Positions 25,533-37,426 of a DNA stretch of 64,000 nt are shown piece by piece. The notes under the pieces are model-generated. The model saw nothing but the letters and a program-made list of their open reading frames with translations, did not search any database and was not told the origin of the DNA. The DNA lies in assembly GCF_001263395.1 (NCBI RefSeq), contig NZ_CP011786.1:806001-870000 (forward strand), given 5' to 3'. The position numbers and the translations under genes are program-made. This stretch comes from Bifidobacterium actinocoloniiforme DSM 22766. Its GTDB lineage: Bacteria > Actinomycetota > Actinomycetes > Actinomycetales > Bifidobacteriaceae. Positions within the stretch are counted from its first letter, which is position 1. Each line of letters opens with the position of its first letter.

Positions 25533-26690
25533 TCAGGCGATTAATCGGTGGGCCAGGGCCTTGAAAGCGGTTGCCATAGGAGTTGGGGCCAGCTTCCCGT
25601 CCTCGCCAAGCACGACCGGACGGCCGGACTCCCCCGCCTCTCGCAAATCGGTCTCCAGGGGGAGCTGAGCGAGAAGGGGGACCTCATAGCCCAGGTCGCC
25701 AGTCAACCGGTCGGCCACCCGCCGGCCACCCCCCTGACCGAAGATGCGCAGACGCTCCCCCTCGTGCTCGTACCAGGCCATGTTCTCCACCACACCCCGC
25801 ACCCGGATCGGCACTTGCAAGGCCACCAGGCCCGAGCGCACCGCGACGTCGGAGGCGGACGGTTGCGGGGTGGTAACCACCACCAGCTCGGCGTTGGGCA
25901 GGGCCTGGGCCACGGAAATGGCCATGTCGCCGGTACCGGGGGCCAGATCCAGGATCAGCACATCGGGCTCACCCCACCACACGTCGGTCAGGAACTGTTC
26001 CAGGGAGCGCTGAAGCCGGGGCCCTCTCCAGAGGATGGCCCGCTCGGACCCGGCGAACATGCCGATCGAGATGAGTTTGACCCCCCAGGCGGTGACCGGC
26101 ATCAGCATACCGTTCAGGTTGGTGGGCTGGGAGTGCACGCCAAAGAGGCCTGGCAGGGAGAATCCGTAAATGTCCGCGTCGATGGCCGCCGTGTCGTAGC
26201 CCAAGGCGGCGAATGTGGCGGCCAGATTGGCTGAGACCGACGACTTGCCTACTCCCCCCTTGCCCGATGCGATGGCGAAGATCCGGGTCTTGGAGCCCGC
26301 TTTGGTGAAGGGGTTGGACCGTCGCTCGGCCTTGAGCTGGTCGACCAGGGATTGAAGCTTGTCCGCGCTCATCGAGGAGACCTCTTGGTGGGGGCGCAGG
26401 ATGGCTTTGGTGTAGGAGGAGACCGCGGCGTCGATCCGGTCCGCGATGGCCCGGGTCAGGGGGCAGCCCTCGATCGTCAGCTCCACATAGATGGTGACGT
26501 CGAAGACCGGCAGGTCAGGACCGCCAATCTGAGCGGGGCCCTCGGTCGCGGGTTCGACCAGGATGTCGGTGATCATACCCAGGTCGGTGATTGGGCGGCC
26601 CAGCTCCGGGTCGATGACCTTGCTGAGACGAGCGAAGACATCGCTTTTGATGCGGCGGGCGAAGGCCTCTAGGTCTGATTGGACGAGCAT
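25533..26690 (-). CDS. mrp: Mrp/ApbC family Fe-S cluster carrier ATPase
   Basis: This 385-residue protein fuses an N-terminal MIP18/DUF59 domain (about 10-105, containing VIDPELGRPITDLGMI) to a ParA/MinD-like P-loop domain. The deviant Walker A is SGKGGVGKSSVSANLA and the switch region is DVLILDLAPGTGDM. The normal role is to bind and transfer iron-sulfur clusters during assembly. ATG 26690 has AAGGAGG only a few bases upstream, and the frame extending to 26753 is not family-like. The protein lacks the CxxC usually found near the C-terminus of many Mrp proteins, which I could not locate here. Confidence 0.9.
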   Translation of the reverse strand: MLVQSDLEAFARRIKSDVFARLSKVIDPELGRPITDLGMITDILVEPATEGPAQIGGPDLPVFDVTIYVELTIEGCPLTRAIADRIDAAVSSYTKAILRPHQEVSSMSADKLQSLVDQLKAERRSNPFTKAGSKTRIFAIASGKGGVGKSSVSANLAATFAALGYDTAAIDADIYGFSLPGLFGVHSQPTNLNGMLMPVTAWGVKLISIGMFAGSERAILWRGPRLQRSLEQFLTDVWWGEPDVLILDLAPGTGDMAISVAQALPNAELVVVTTPQPSASDVAVRSGLVALQVPIRVRGVVENMAWYEHEGERLRIFGQGGGRRVADRLTGDLGYEVPLLAQLPLETDLREAGESGRPVVLGEDGKLAPTPMATAFKALAHRLIA

Positions 26691-26799
26691 GGTCCTCCTT
26701 CGTGCGTCCAGCAGTCGGCTCGACTTGCGCTGGATGAGCGGATGACGCTCCAAGCGCGCGAAGCGCTCACGGCACCCACCCTATAGCGGTCGCCATGAG

Positions 26800-26818
26800 C
26801 GCGCCAGGCCTTGGCGCG
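26800..26818. terminator. Possible weak hairpin after ligA
   Basis: CGCGCCA/TGGCGCG arms enclose five bases, located 21 bases beyond the ligA stop. There is no T tract, so termination is uncertain. Confidence 0.35.
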
Positions 26819-26838
26819 AACTGTTACCGGATGCGTTT

Positions 26839-29457
<2,619 letters not shown>

Positions 29458-29465
29458 TTAGGAGC

Positions 29466-32400
29466 TCACGCATTCAGTGATTGCAGGAACTGCACCTCTA
29501 CCATATCCAAGCCGTCGCTGGGCTCGTCATTCATGCGCGCCGCGGCCATGGACAGGGTGCGCGCCGGCACGAACAGACCGGCGTCCACGCACACGCGTGC
29601 CGCCTGGCGCACTATCGGCTCAACCTTGGTGTGGGGCCAGACCGGGATTCCTTGCTCAGCCAGGACCCTGCGCGCGTCCTCGTAATCCCTGGGAACTGGG
29701 ATGCACTGGGAATCGGCCCGCGCGGTCAGCTCTTCCAACTCACCTTGGAGGGCGGAGACCCGGCCTGGGCTGATGTGCTCGCTCATGATGTAGGCGGCCG
29801 CGGCCAGGTCGAATTCGTCGCGCATCCAAGCGGCGTAGGCGAGCCGGTAGTATGCGAAGGCCGCATCGGAACGGTCCAAAGCCACCTGCAGGGCGTTCAA
29901 GGTGGCGGCCCGGGCGCCGGCCCAGTCCTCCTCACGGGCCAGTTGCACAGCCAGTTTCAGGTGGGGCAGGGGGTAGGCGGGAGCGTAGGAAACCATGGCG
30001 TTCAGGTGTTTCAAGGCCTGCGGCCCCTGCTTGAGCTGGACCAGGATGTCGGCCAGCTCCAGGTGGGCGTAGAAGAGGTTGTCGGGAATCAGCAGGGTGT
30101 GCTCGCCCGGCGTCGCGAACAGGCGGTTGTAGACCACACGCTCCGCGTAGGAGTTGAAGTAGCAGGGCACGGCTTGCGGGTCCTGGCTGACGGCGAACCG
30201 CTCGTCCAGACCGCTCACAACGTTCTCCTCCAATTTCAAGGCGGCGGCCGGGTCGCCGGAAAAGAGTAAGTCACGGGCCTTGACCCGCTCCTGGTCCAAG
30301 CGCTCGGACAGGTCGAAGGAGAGGTCGGGCACCTCCCTCCCATCAATCAGGGAGGAGGTGACTTGGTCGGCCAGGTCAGCCAACTCCGGGTCGCCAATCG
30401 TCTTGACCGTTTCCATAGCCTGCTGGGCCTTGGCCGCCGGGCCTTCGCCATGCTTGGCTTCCAGCCGGCGGAAGTCGGCCATGGCGCGTTCCAAGAGGTC
30501 GGCCCGCTGGATTGAAAGCCCTTCAGCGCCGCTGGCGCCCAGGATGGCGGCGGCCGCTCCGTCGAAGGGGAAGTCCTCCAGCTCAGGCTCGTCCTGGGAG
30601 CCGCGTGGGGCGAAGCGTTCATCGCGCATGTCGAAGACGGCTTCGACCGGTTCCAGACCGCCTGTGCCATCGACCGCCATGGCCGCGTCGAACAGGCGGT
30701 AGAAGGCCTTGGGGTCCTTCAGCCCGTACTGGCGCAGACGGGCCAGGAAAACCTCGCGGGTGAAGGTGACGGTCACCAGGTTGCGCACGGTTGGGTTGCT
30801 CTTCGCTGCGGACAGGGGGTCGCTCCCGCCTTGCCCCTCAGGCGCGTCCGAGTCGCCCTCCTCGCTTTGACCCCCGCCCGGCTGACCGACGATGTCCGGC
30901 CCGGCGAAAGCCATGGAGTCCAAGTCCAACCCTTGCATCAGGTCGGCGAACTGGGAGTTGAGGTCCTGTTCAGACTCCTCCTGGCCGGGCTTAACGCCCT
31001 GGGCGGACTCGCCGCCAGGCTCTTGGCCCATGGAATCACGCACCCCTTCGCCCGGCTCTTGGCCCTGGGCCGCGGAGACCGCAGGCTGCTCGTGAGCGAT
31101 TATATGGTTGGGGTCGCCGTGCACATCCCCATCCTTGGGGTCGGCCTTGGAGCCGGTCGCCGGCAGGCCGCCTGTCCGAGCCTGTTCGAAAGCCGCCAAG
31201 GCCTGGCTCATCATCTCCGCAATCGCTGTGTCTTGCTGAGCCTGCGCTTCCTCCAACCCCAGGGAATCGATATGGAGCCAGACCTGGCCCACCCCGTCGT
31301 CGGCGCCGAAGGCCAGAGCCGCCATCATCAGCCCAACGCGCAAGTTGTAGTCGGCGCTCATCGCGGCCCGCTCACCCTCTTCCAAGTCCACCCAACCCCT
31401 GTGGGCCGCGTCGAAGCGGGAGGAGGGCATCATGGTCCGGCCGGCGCTGGTGAAAGCAATCGCCACCTGGCCGCGCTTGAGGTTTGAGCGGAACTCCACG
31501 TCGAAGCGGAAAGGCAACCTTAGACTGCGCAGCAGGCGGGAGAAGGTCTGCCGGTAGACCCACTCGGATCCACCGGCGCCCTTGGCGCGACCAGGCCTAT
31601 GGTTCGGCGGGCCGGCCGGGTCGGGCTGCCTGGCGGCCAGCTCTGAGGCCTGCCGTCGCGCCGCGGAGAACAAGCCCATGACGGGCTGCCGTCCGTCATC
31701 GCTGACCGGGTCGAAATCACGGGGCAGATCCTCTTCCATTTGCAGGGCGCTGATGGCTGGATCCTCCAAGAGCGCCTGATCCAGCTGGGCGGCCTGCACC
31801 CGGGTAACCGTGTCCTCAACCGGGTAAACGCCCAAACGCCAGTTGCGCTCCAACCAGGCCGAGACCGCGGCGAAGCGGTTGAGGTTGCCCTCTATACGCA
31901 GCGCCCTGAGCGCGGCGGAAAGCTCCAAGCCGTTCTCCCAGGAGAACATGTAGGCCCCGGAATACGAGGACGCATACAAGTGCATGGGCTCGGCGCCATG
32001 AACCGCCTCCAGGCCCGACACAGGGCTCAAGGCGCCCGCCTCCCGCATCAAATCGCCAAAGTAATCCTCCAGACCGGAGGTGCGCAGCCCTTCGGCCCGC
32101 GCACGGACGGCGTCACCCACGCTGCGGCGGATGGCCCCCATAGGCGCCTCACGGTTGAGCCTGCGGAAGATGTTGCCAGCGCCGAAGCCCATGGGCTTAC
32201 CGCCGATCCTCGGCAGCAGGTAAGCGGAGAAGAAGGAAATCGCAATCGCGTCGCGGTATTCCAGGTCATAGCGCAGATCAGCCGGCAGGTCTGGGCGCAG
32301 CTGCTCCAAGGTGTAACGGTTGCCCCTCTTGAGCCAGGAGGCCAGCCAACGCATGCGGTCGGACCCATCTTGGCCGACGATGCCCCCCTGCACGGCCTGC

Positions 32401-32930
32401 ACGACCTGCGCGGACGAATCCGTCTCCAACCCGAAGCGCGGACCGAGCGGGAGCCGCACCTGGCGCTCCTTGCCGAACATGAAAACCGGCTCCATGCCGT
32501 GGGTGTCCATGTCTTCCCGCTCACCGGCGAAGACCCGTCCCCTTCCGTCCGCCAAGGCCACCTGCGCGAAATGGTTCCGATCGGTGAACAGACCCAGGCG
32601 GAAGCCGGAGCCGTGGACTGCAGGCTCCTGCACCCAGCCCAATTCGAGGCCTTCAGGGACCCCATCCATGTGGGGCAAGATCCGCCTCTTGGCCAAGGGG
32701 CTGATGGGACGGGACCGGTGGCCCAGGAAGTCACGCACCTGCTGGGGGCTTACCCCCCGGCCTGATTCAGCGGCCGCCTTGGCCGCATCCTGAAGCGCCT
32801 CACGCAAGGGCTGGGCGGACCCGCCATCTTCGTGGCGCCCGAGGAGAGCCCCAGCCGCTCCCCGCAGCCGCCGCGTCATCCTGCGCCCAAAATCCGCCAT
32901 GCCGCCTGGTATTGCCTTGCTCGTGACCAT
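29466..32930 (-). CDS. Large TPR-containing protein, conserved-looking but function unknown
   Basis: This is about 1,154 residues. The first 500 show an alpha/beta fold with no catalytic motif I recognise (LGLFTDRNHFAQVALADG, YNLRVGLMMAALAFGADD). Around 590-720 is an acidic Gln/Gly/Glu/Ser-rich linker. The C-terminal 430 residues are helical with TPR-type features (HLELADILVQLKQGPQALKHL, WAGARAATLNALQVALDRSD). There is no signal peptide. ATG 32930 follows GGGGAG at ten bases; ATGs at 32960 and 32939 are also possible. It is divergent from the membrane protein at 32981 over a 50-base gap. A scaffold role is only a guess. Confidence 0.65.
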   Translation of the reverse strand: MVTSKAIPGGMADFGRRMTRRLRGAAGALLGRHEDGGSAQPLREALQDAAKAAAESGRGVSPQQVRDFLGHRSRPISPLAKRRILPHMDGVPEGLELGWVQEPAVHGSGFRLGLFTDRNHFAQVALADGRGRVFAGEREDMDTHGMEPVFMFGKERQVRLPLGPRFGLETDSSAQVVQAVQGGIVGQDGSDRMRWLASWLKRGNRYTLEQLRPDLPADLRYDLEYRDAIAISFFSAYLLPRIGGKPMGFGAGNIFRRLNREAPMGAIRRSVGDAVRARAEGLRTSGLEDYFGDLMREAGALSPVSGLEAVHGAEPMHLYASSYSGAYMFSWENGLELSAALRALRIEGNLNRFAAVSAWLERNWRLGVYPVEDTVTRVQAAQLDQALLEDPAISALQMEEDLPRDFDPVSDDGRQPVMGLFSAARRQASELAARQPDPAGPPNHRPGRAKGAGGSEWVYRQTFSRLLRSLRLPFRFDVEFRSNLKRGQVAIAFTSAGRTMMPSSRFDAAHRGWVDLEEGERAAMSADYNLRVGLMMAALAFGADDGVGQVWLHIDSLGLEEAQAQQDTAIAEMMSQALAAFEQARTGGLPATGSKADPKDGDVHGDPNHIIAHEQPAVSAAQGQEPGEGVRDSMGQEPGGESAQGVKPGQEESEQDLNSQFADLMQGLDLDSMAFAGPDIVGQPGGGQSEEGDSDAPEGQGGSDPLSAAKSNPTVRNLVTVTFTREVFLARLRQYGLKDPKAFYRLFDAAMAVDGTGGLEPVEAVFDMRDERFAPRGSQDEPELEDFPFDGAAAAILGASGAEGLSIQRADLLERAMADFRRLEAKHGEGPAAKAQQAMETVKTIGDPELADLADQVTSSLIDGREVPDLSFDLSERLDQERVKARDLLFSGDPAAALKLEENVVSGLDERFAVSQDPQAVPCYFNSYAERVVYNRLFATPGEHTLLIPDNLFYAHLELADILVQLKQGPQALKHLNAMVSYAPAYPLPHLKLAVQLAREEDWAGARAATLNALQVALDRSDAAFAYYRLAYAAWMRDEFDLAAAAYIMSEHISPGRVSALQGELEELTARADSQCIPVPRDYEDARRVLAEQGIPVWPHTKVEPIVRQAARVCVDAGLFVPARTLSMAAARMNDEPSDGLDMVEVQFLQSLNA

Positions 32931-32968
32931 GTCGTCCATTCTCCCCGCCAATCCAGACATGCCGCTTA

Positions 32969-32974
32969 TAGAAT
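32969..32974 (+). promoter_or_regulatory. -10 element for leaderless GT-C-like gene; palindromic core shared with divergent gene
   Basis: TAGAAT ends six bases before the GTG at 32981. The surrounding TTATAGAATAA also supplies TATTCT on the opposite strand toward the divergent gene. Confidence 0.5.
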
Positions 32975-32980
32975 AAAGGG

Positions 32981-35233
32981 GTGCATACACCCCTACCCCG
33001 CCCACTGGTGGCCTTGGCAAAGAGCAAAAGCGTCTGGGCCGCTCTGGCCTTGATCGTCCTGCTGGAATGCTGCCTGTTCAACATGCCCCACTGGCGCTCC
33101 CTGGCCACTGGCGGGGCGTCAGCGGACCAGGGGCCAGCCCCGGCGTGCCTGGGCCCAGGCCTGGTCAGGCTTCCCGGCGGAGCCTTGAAAGTCTCCGATC
33201 CCACCCAAGCCTGGATTGAGACTTCGTCCAAGACCCAACCATTGGAGTATCTCCAAGTCCTGCAAGGCGGGGCGGGCGCCAACGGGTCCGAGCGCATGCT
33301 GGAGCGGGTGCATGTCCGCCTGGACCTGCGAGCGCCTGGCGGCCAAGCCTGGACGCCAGCCGGCACCGCCACATTGAGCTCCTCCCCCTCCTCCGATTAC
33401 TTGAGGAACCGCAGCAACGTCGCCCAACCGGCCCAGGCCCGCTTGTGGATATCAGAAGCTCGCGGGTCCCTGGTCGCCGTGTCCGGGCTGATCGTCAACC
33501 CACGCGTCCCCTTCGCCTTGCGCCCTGCCCGCATAGGGCTGATGGCCTTGGTGGCGGCCCTGGTCATCGCCTTCCTCCCCAACTCCCGTCTCTGGCGAAT
33601 CCACCTGGACACCGGCTCGCGCCTCCAGCGCCTGGCCTTTTGGCTCGCCATGGCACCGGTGGGACTGTGGGCGTCCTGGACCGTTGTGATCCAAATTGGG
33701 GGCTTCGTGCCCGGCGACTTCCACGAGCCCGGCTCCTACACCTACGACTTCAACCAGTACGGCCATCTGGCCGACACCATACTTGCCGGACGCCCCTGGC
33801 TGGACCTGCCCGTTGCCCAGGGTCTGGCCCAGGCGCCCAACCCCTACAGCGTGGCCGTGCGCGAGCGCCTGCTCGCCTCTGGCCAAGGTCCGATCTATTG
33901 GGATTACGCCTTTTACCAGGGACACTGGTATTCCTACTTCGGCCCCCTGCCCGCCCTCCTGCTCTTCGCCCCCTACCGGGCCCTGACCAGCCTGTTCGTG
34001 CCCGGCGGACTCATGCTGCCCACCCCTGCCGCAGCCGCAATCCTAGTAGCCGGGTTCACGCTGACCGGGTCCCTCCTGCTGGTGCGTCTGATCCGCCGCT
34101 ATGTGCCTGGAGCCAGCCTGGGCGCATGCGCCTTTGCCCTGCTGACTTTCCTGACCGGTTCCCAATTGACCTACCTGCTGTACCGGGATGACTTCTACGC
34201 AATCCCCTTCGACGCGTCCATTCTGCTGTCCACGCTTGGCCTGTGGCTCTGGCTGGGAGCCAGGCGGGTGCGGCCCGTCAGCGGTGGCCGCACCCGCCCT
34301 TGGCGGGCCGAGGACAACCTGGAGGGGTGCCTGGCCCTAACGGCCCAGGAGGTCCGCCTGAGCCTGCCGCGCCTGGCGGCGGGATCCTTGGCCATTGGCG
34401 CCACCCTGGGCTGCCGACAGACTTTCATCGCCTGGGGGCTTCTGGCTCTGCCCATATTCGCGCCCGAGATCAAGGCTATGTCGAAGGGCCTGCGGCGGAC
34501 CAACCCACTCTCCGCCTCCCAGCGCACGGACGACCCGCTGACCATCGAACCGGCTTTTTCGGCCGCCATCCTGCCCGCCGCCCTCCTGCCCGTGGTCCTG
34601 GTCGCTCTGCCCTTGCTGGCCTATAACGCCTGGCGTTTCGGCTCCCCTTTGGATTTCGGCAACCGCCACCAAATCACCGTCGTGGATTTGAACCGTTATC
34701 GCCCGCCCCTCAGCAACCTACCCTGGTTGGTCTTCTACTACCTCTTCCAACCCCTGACCGGCTCCCAGGCCTTCCCCTACGTCCAGCGCTTCCCCGCCCC
34801 CCTACCGGTCTGGCAGTACGCGGAGCCCGGCCTCGGCGGCCTGTTCGCCCTGACCCCAATCCTGGCCCTGGCACTGGCCCTGCTTGCCTTCCGGCGTGTG
34901 CGCGAACCACTGGAGGAGACCTTTGCCGTCCCCCTGCTGGAGGTCCTGCTGGGCCTGTCCGCGGCGCTCCTGGCTTTCACCGCCTACATGGGCGGTTTGA
35001 ACCCCCGCTACATGTTGGATTTCTCCTGCCTGTTGGCCCTTGCCGCCGGCCTGCCCCTAGCTCAAGCCCTAGGCCACGATGCCCGCCGGCCAGGCCGCGA
35101 AAGGCGAGTCCTGCGTCTGATCGCCTTGGCCTGCCTCCTGTTCGGTCTGCTGACCTGCGTCCTCTCCTGCTTGACCGCCTTGGAGGGCCAGCCCCTGTTC
35201 GACCAGGTGGCCTCTTGGTTCGCGGCCTTCTGA
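32981..35233 (+). CDS. Polytopic membrane protein, GT-C glycosyltransferase-like
   Basis: This 750-residue protein has about 11-13 predicted membrane segments, starting at about residues 16-34. A 190-residue extracytoplasmic region follows, then segments from 180 onward. The loop before the main helices contains FHEPGSYTYDFNQYGHLADTI, with acidic residues where GT-C enzymes hold the lipid-sugar acceptor site. The layout fits GT-C glycosyltransferases that use polyprenyl-phosphate sugars, but no family is firmly recognised. GTG 32981 lies 6 bases after a -10-like hexamer and has no real ribosome site. It ends about 50 bases before the convergent aminotransferase. Confidence 0.7.
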   Translation: MHTPLPRPLVALAKSKSVWAALALIVLLECCLFNMPHWRSLATGGASADQGPAPACLGPGLVRLPGGALKVSDPTQAWIETSSKTQPLEYLQVLQGGAGANGSERMLERVHVRLDLRAPGGQAWTPAGTATLSSSPSSDYLRNRSNVAQPAQARLWISEARGSLVAVSGLIVNPRVPFALRPARIGLMALVAALVIAFLPNSRLWRIHLDTGSRLQRLAFWLAMAPVGLWASWTVVIQIGGFVPGDFHEPGSYTYDFNQYGHLADTILAGRPWLDLPVAQGLAQAPNPYSVAVRERLLASGQGPIYWDYAFYQGHWYSYFGPLPALLLFAPYRALTSLFVPGGLMLPTPAAAAILVAGFTLTGSLLLVRLIRRYVPGASLGACAFALLTFLTGSQLTYLLYRDDFYAIPFDASILLSTLGLWLWLGARRVRPVSGGRTRPWRAEDNLEGCLALTAQEVRLSLPRLAAGSLAIGATLGCRQTFIAWGLLALPIFAPEIKAMSKGLRRTNPLSASQRTDDPLTIEPAFSAAILPAALLPVVLVALPLLAYNAWRFGSPLDFGNRHQITVVDLNRYRPPLSNLPWLVFYYLFQPLTGSQAFPYVQRFPAPLPVWQYAEPGLGGLFALTPILALALALLAFRRVREPLEETFAVPLLEVLLGLSAALLAFTAYMGGLNPRYMLDFSCLLALAAGLPLAQALGHDARRPGRERRVLRLIALACLLFGLLTCVLSCLTALEGQPLFDQVASWFAAF

Positions 35234-35283
35234 CCAGCCAGCGAACCAGCCCCACCAGCCAATCCGAACGGCGAACCGATGAC

Positions 35284-36444
35284 TCAGCCCAGCAAATCGT
35301 CTACGGCGCTGATGATCGCCTCGAGCCCGGCACGGAAGTCCTGGGGTTCGGGCAGGAGCGAGAGGGCCAAGTATCCGTTAGAGGGCATGTCGAAAAAGTA
35401 GCCAGGCTGCCCGCTGTAGCCGTAGCCTTCAATCAGCCTTTCAACCAGCTCCGTCTCGTCGATCACGGCCGGGAATCGCAGGAGCACGTTCCACCCGCCT
35501 TCGGCCCTGAGCAGGGAGATCGGGCGGCCGTCCAGAGCCTGGCCCAGGTAGCGCAGATTGCCTACGCACCGATCGCGGACCCGCTCGCTCTGGGCCGACG
35601 CCTGCGCCAACAGGCCCGGAGCGGCTTGACTGATCAGTTGGCTCATCGGCAGGTAGTCGTCGGCTATCAGGTCCAGACGCGCTTTTGCCTGGGCCACTTG
35701 CTCAGCGGGACCGGAGACTTGAATCCAACCCAGCTTGGCCTGAGGGGCGGCCAGCATCTTGGAGAGCCCATCAAGGGCGAAAGTGAGCGCTCCCTCCTCG
35801 CCCGCCAACCGCCTGCGGCCCGGCAGCGGGTCCAGCTGGTAGTCGAAGAAGACCTCGTCGGCGATGATGGCCAAGCCTCGGCTGCGGGCCAGGCCAATCA
35901 GCGCCTCCCGCTCTTGGGGGTGCAGGTATGAGCCGGTAGGGTTGTTGGGGTTGATCAGCACGATCGCGCGAATCCTCGCCCCGTCCGGCCCATCCAGGGC
36001 GGTGCGCACCCCGGCCAAATCGATGGTCCAGGAGCCATCGTAGTTCAACTGGTAGGGCAAGGCCTGCACGCACTCCAGCCTGGCTATCGACTCGATCAGG
36101 GGGTAGCCGGGCCGAGGCTCCAGGATCGCCTCGCCTGCGTCGCATAGGAGTTTCATCAGCCAGGAGTAAGCCTGGGAGGTGGATGAGAGCAGGTAAAGGT
36201 CGTCTGGGTCCACCGGCGTTCCCCGCTGCCCCAGGAAACGCGCCAGCTCCAGCCGCAGCTCGATAGGGCCTCGTGGCTCGGCTCGGTACACGCCGGGCAG
36301 GCTGTCCAACGTGAGCCCATGCCGGGTAGGGTTGGAGTCGTTCAGGGGAATCGGCGCCTGCCCTCGCGCGACCGCCTGGGCCTGGGCCAGGGCTATGCGG
36401 TTAGGCTGGCTGGGCCCCGTCCTCCCGGAGAATGGCGCATTCAT
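35284..36444 (-). CDS. Class I/II PLP-dependent aminotransferase
   Basis: This 386-residue fold type I aminotransferase has IVLINPNNPTGSYL (PLP and substrate contacts), the Asp-containing LAIIADEVFFDYQ, and GLSKMLAAPQAKLGW with the Schiff-base Lys. The beginning GLTLDSLPGVYRAEPRG resembles AspC/alanine-type enzymes. The substrate is not identifiable. ATG 36444 is preferred over the GTG at 36456 because GGGAGG lies four bases before it. It is the last gene of a minus-strand pair with ppgK upstream. Confidence 0.88.
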   Translation of the reverse strand: MNAPFSGRTGPSQPNRIALAQAQAVARGQAPIPLNDSNPTRHGLTLDSLPGVYRAEPRGPIELRLELARFLGQRGTPVDPDDLYLLSSTSQAYSWLMKLLCDAGEAILEPRPGYPLIESIARLECVQALPYQLNYDGSWTIDLAGVRTALDGPDGARIRAIVLINPNNPTGSYLHPQEREALIGLARSRGLAIIADEVFFDYQLDPLPGRRRLAGEEGALTFALDGLSKMLAAPQAKLGWIQVSGPAEQVAQAKARLDLIADDYLPMSQLISQAAPGLLAQASAQSERVRDRCVGNLRYLGQALDGRPISLLRAEGGWNVLLRFPAVIDETELVERLIEGYGYSGQPGYFFDMPSNGYLALSLLPEPQDFRAGLEAIISAVDDLLG

Positions 36445-36504
36445 ATGGCCTCCCACCTTTCGCGGTCAGAGGCCCCGCGCCCCCGATTCCGTTCCAGGTT
36501 GCCC

Positions 36505-37305
36505 CTACCGGGCGACCGTGGGCTGGCCGGCCTTGGCCTTGACCTGCTCGTCGATGTAGGAGGCGTAATAAGCGGCGCCGACGATGCCCGCTTGGTTGCG
36601 CAATTTGGCGGGCACGATTGGGGTGTCTACCTTGATGTAGGGCAGGAATTTCTCGCTGACCCTGCTGACCCCGCCGCCTACTACGAAACAGTCAGGGCTG
36701 AAGTAGCGCTCAAGCATCTGGTAGTACTTGGTCAGGCGGGCAGCCCACTTTTTGTAAGAGAGCTTCTTCACATCGCGCACCGAAGAGGCGGCGTAGCGCT
36801 CAGCGTCCTTGCCCTCCAGGGTCAGGTGGCCCAGCTCGGAGTTGGGTATCAACACGCCGTCGTATATCAGCGCCGAGCCGATGCCGGTGCCCAAGGTGGT
36901 GGCAATGACCAGACCATCCTGGCCCTTCGCCGCACCATAGCGCACTTCCGCCAGGCCGGCCGCATCAGCGTCGTTGACCACCGAAACAGGTCGGCCGCAT
37001 GCCTCGGAGAAGACCTCCCACACGTCCTGGCCCAGCCAAGCCTGGTCCAGGTTGGCGATGAAGTCGATTGGGTGCCCAGGCCTGACGGGGGCGGGGAAAG
37101 CGACGCCCACCGGCGCGCTCTCAGGAACCTCGAACTGGTCCAGGAGCTTGCGCGCCACCTTACCGACGGCTTTGGGGGTCGAATGCTCAGGGGTCAGGAT
37201 TTTCTTGCGGGGCTCAGCGAAGTCCCCGGCGACTAGGTCCACCGGGGCCGCCTTAATGCCGGATCCACCGATGTCAATGCCAAAAGCCTGGGCTGTCTCA
37301 ATCAT
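36505..37305 (-). CDS. ppgK: Polyphosphate glucokinase
   Basis: This 266-residue ROK-type kinase uses polyphosphate (and usually ATP) to phosphorylate glucose. The N-terminal phosphate-binding loop is GIDIGGSGIKAAPVDL. The conserved VNDADAAGLAE carries the catalytic Asp, and GTGIGSALIYDG follows. ELGHLTLEGKDAE holds the glucose-contacting Glu. Length and the absence of the ROK zinc motif fit PpgK of actinobacteria. AAGGAG lies seven bases before ATG 37305. It sits upstream of the aminotransferase on the same strand. Confidence 0.9.
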   Translation of the reverse strand: MIETAQAFGIDIGGSGIKAAPVDLVAGDFAEPRKKILTPEHSTPKAVGKVARKLLDQFEVPESAPVGVAFPAPVRPGHPIDFIANLDQAWLGQDVWEVFSEACGRPVSVVNDADAAGLAEVRYGAAKGQDGLVIATTLGTGIGSALIYDGVLIPNSELGHLTLEGKDAERYAASSVRDVKKLSYKKWAARLTKYYQMLERYFSPDCFVVGGGVSRVSEKFLPYIKVDTPIVPAKLRNQAGIVGAAYYASYIDEQVKAKAGQPTVAR

Positions 37306-37426
37306 CCGCTCGCTCCTTCGCCGTCTGCGTATCGAACCGGTACGATACGCATTGTAGCGCACCCGCTCCCCCTAGACCACCCGCCCGGCGACGCGCCTGG
37401 TCTGACGGGCGAGAGAACATGAATGC

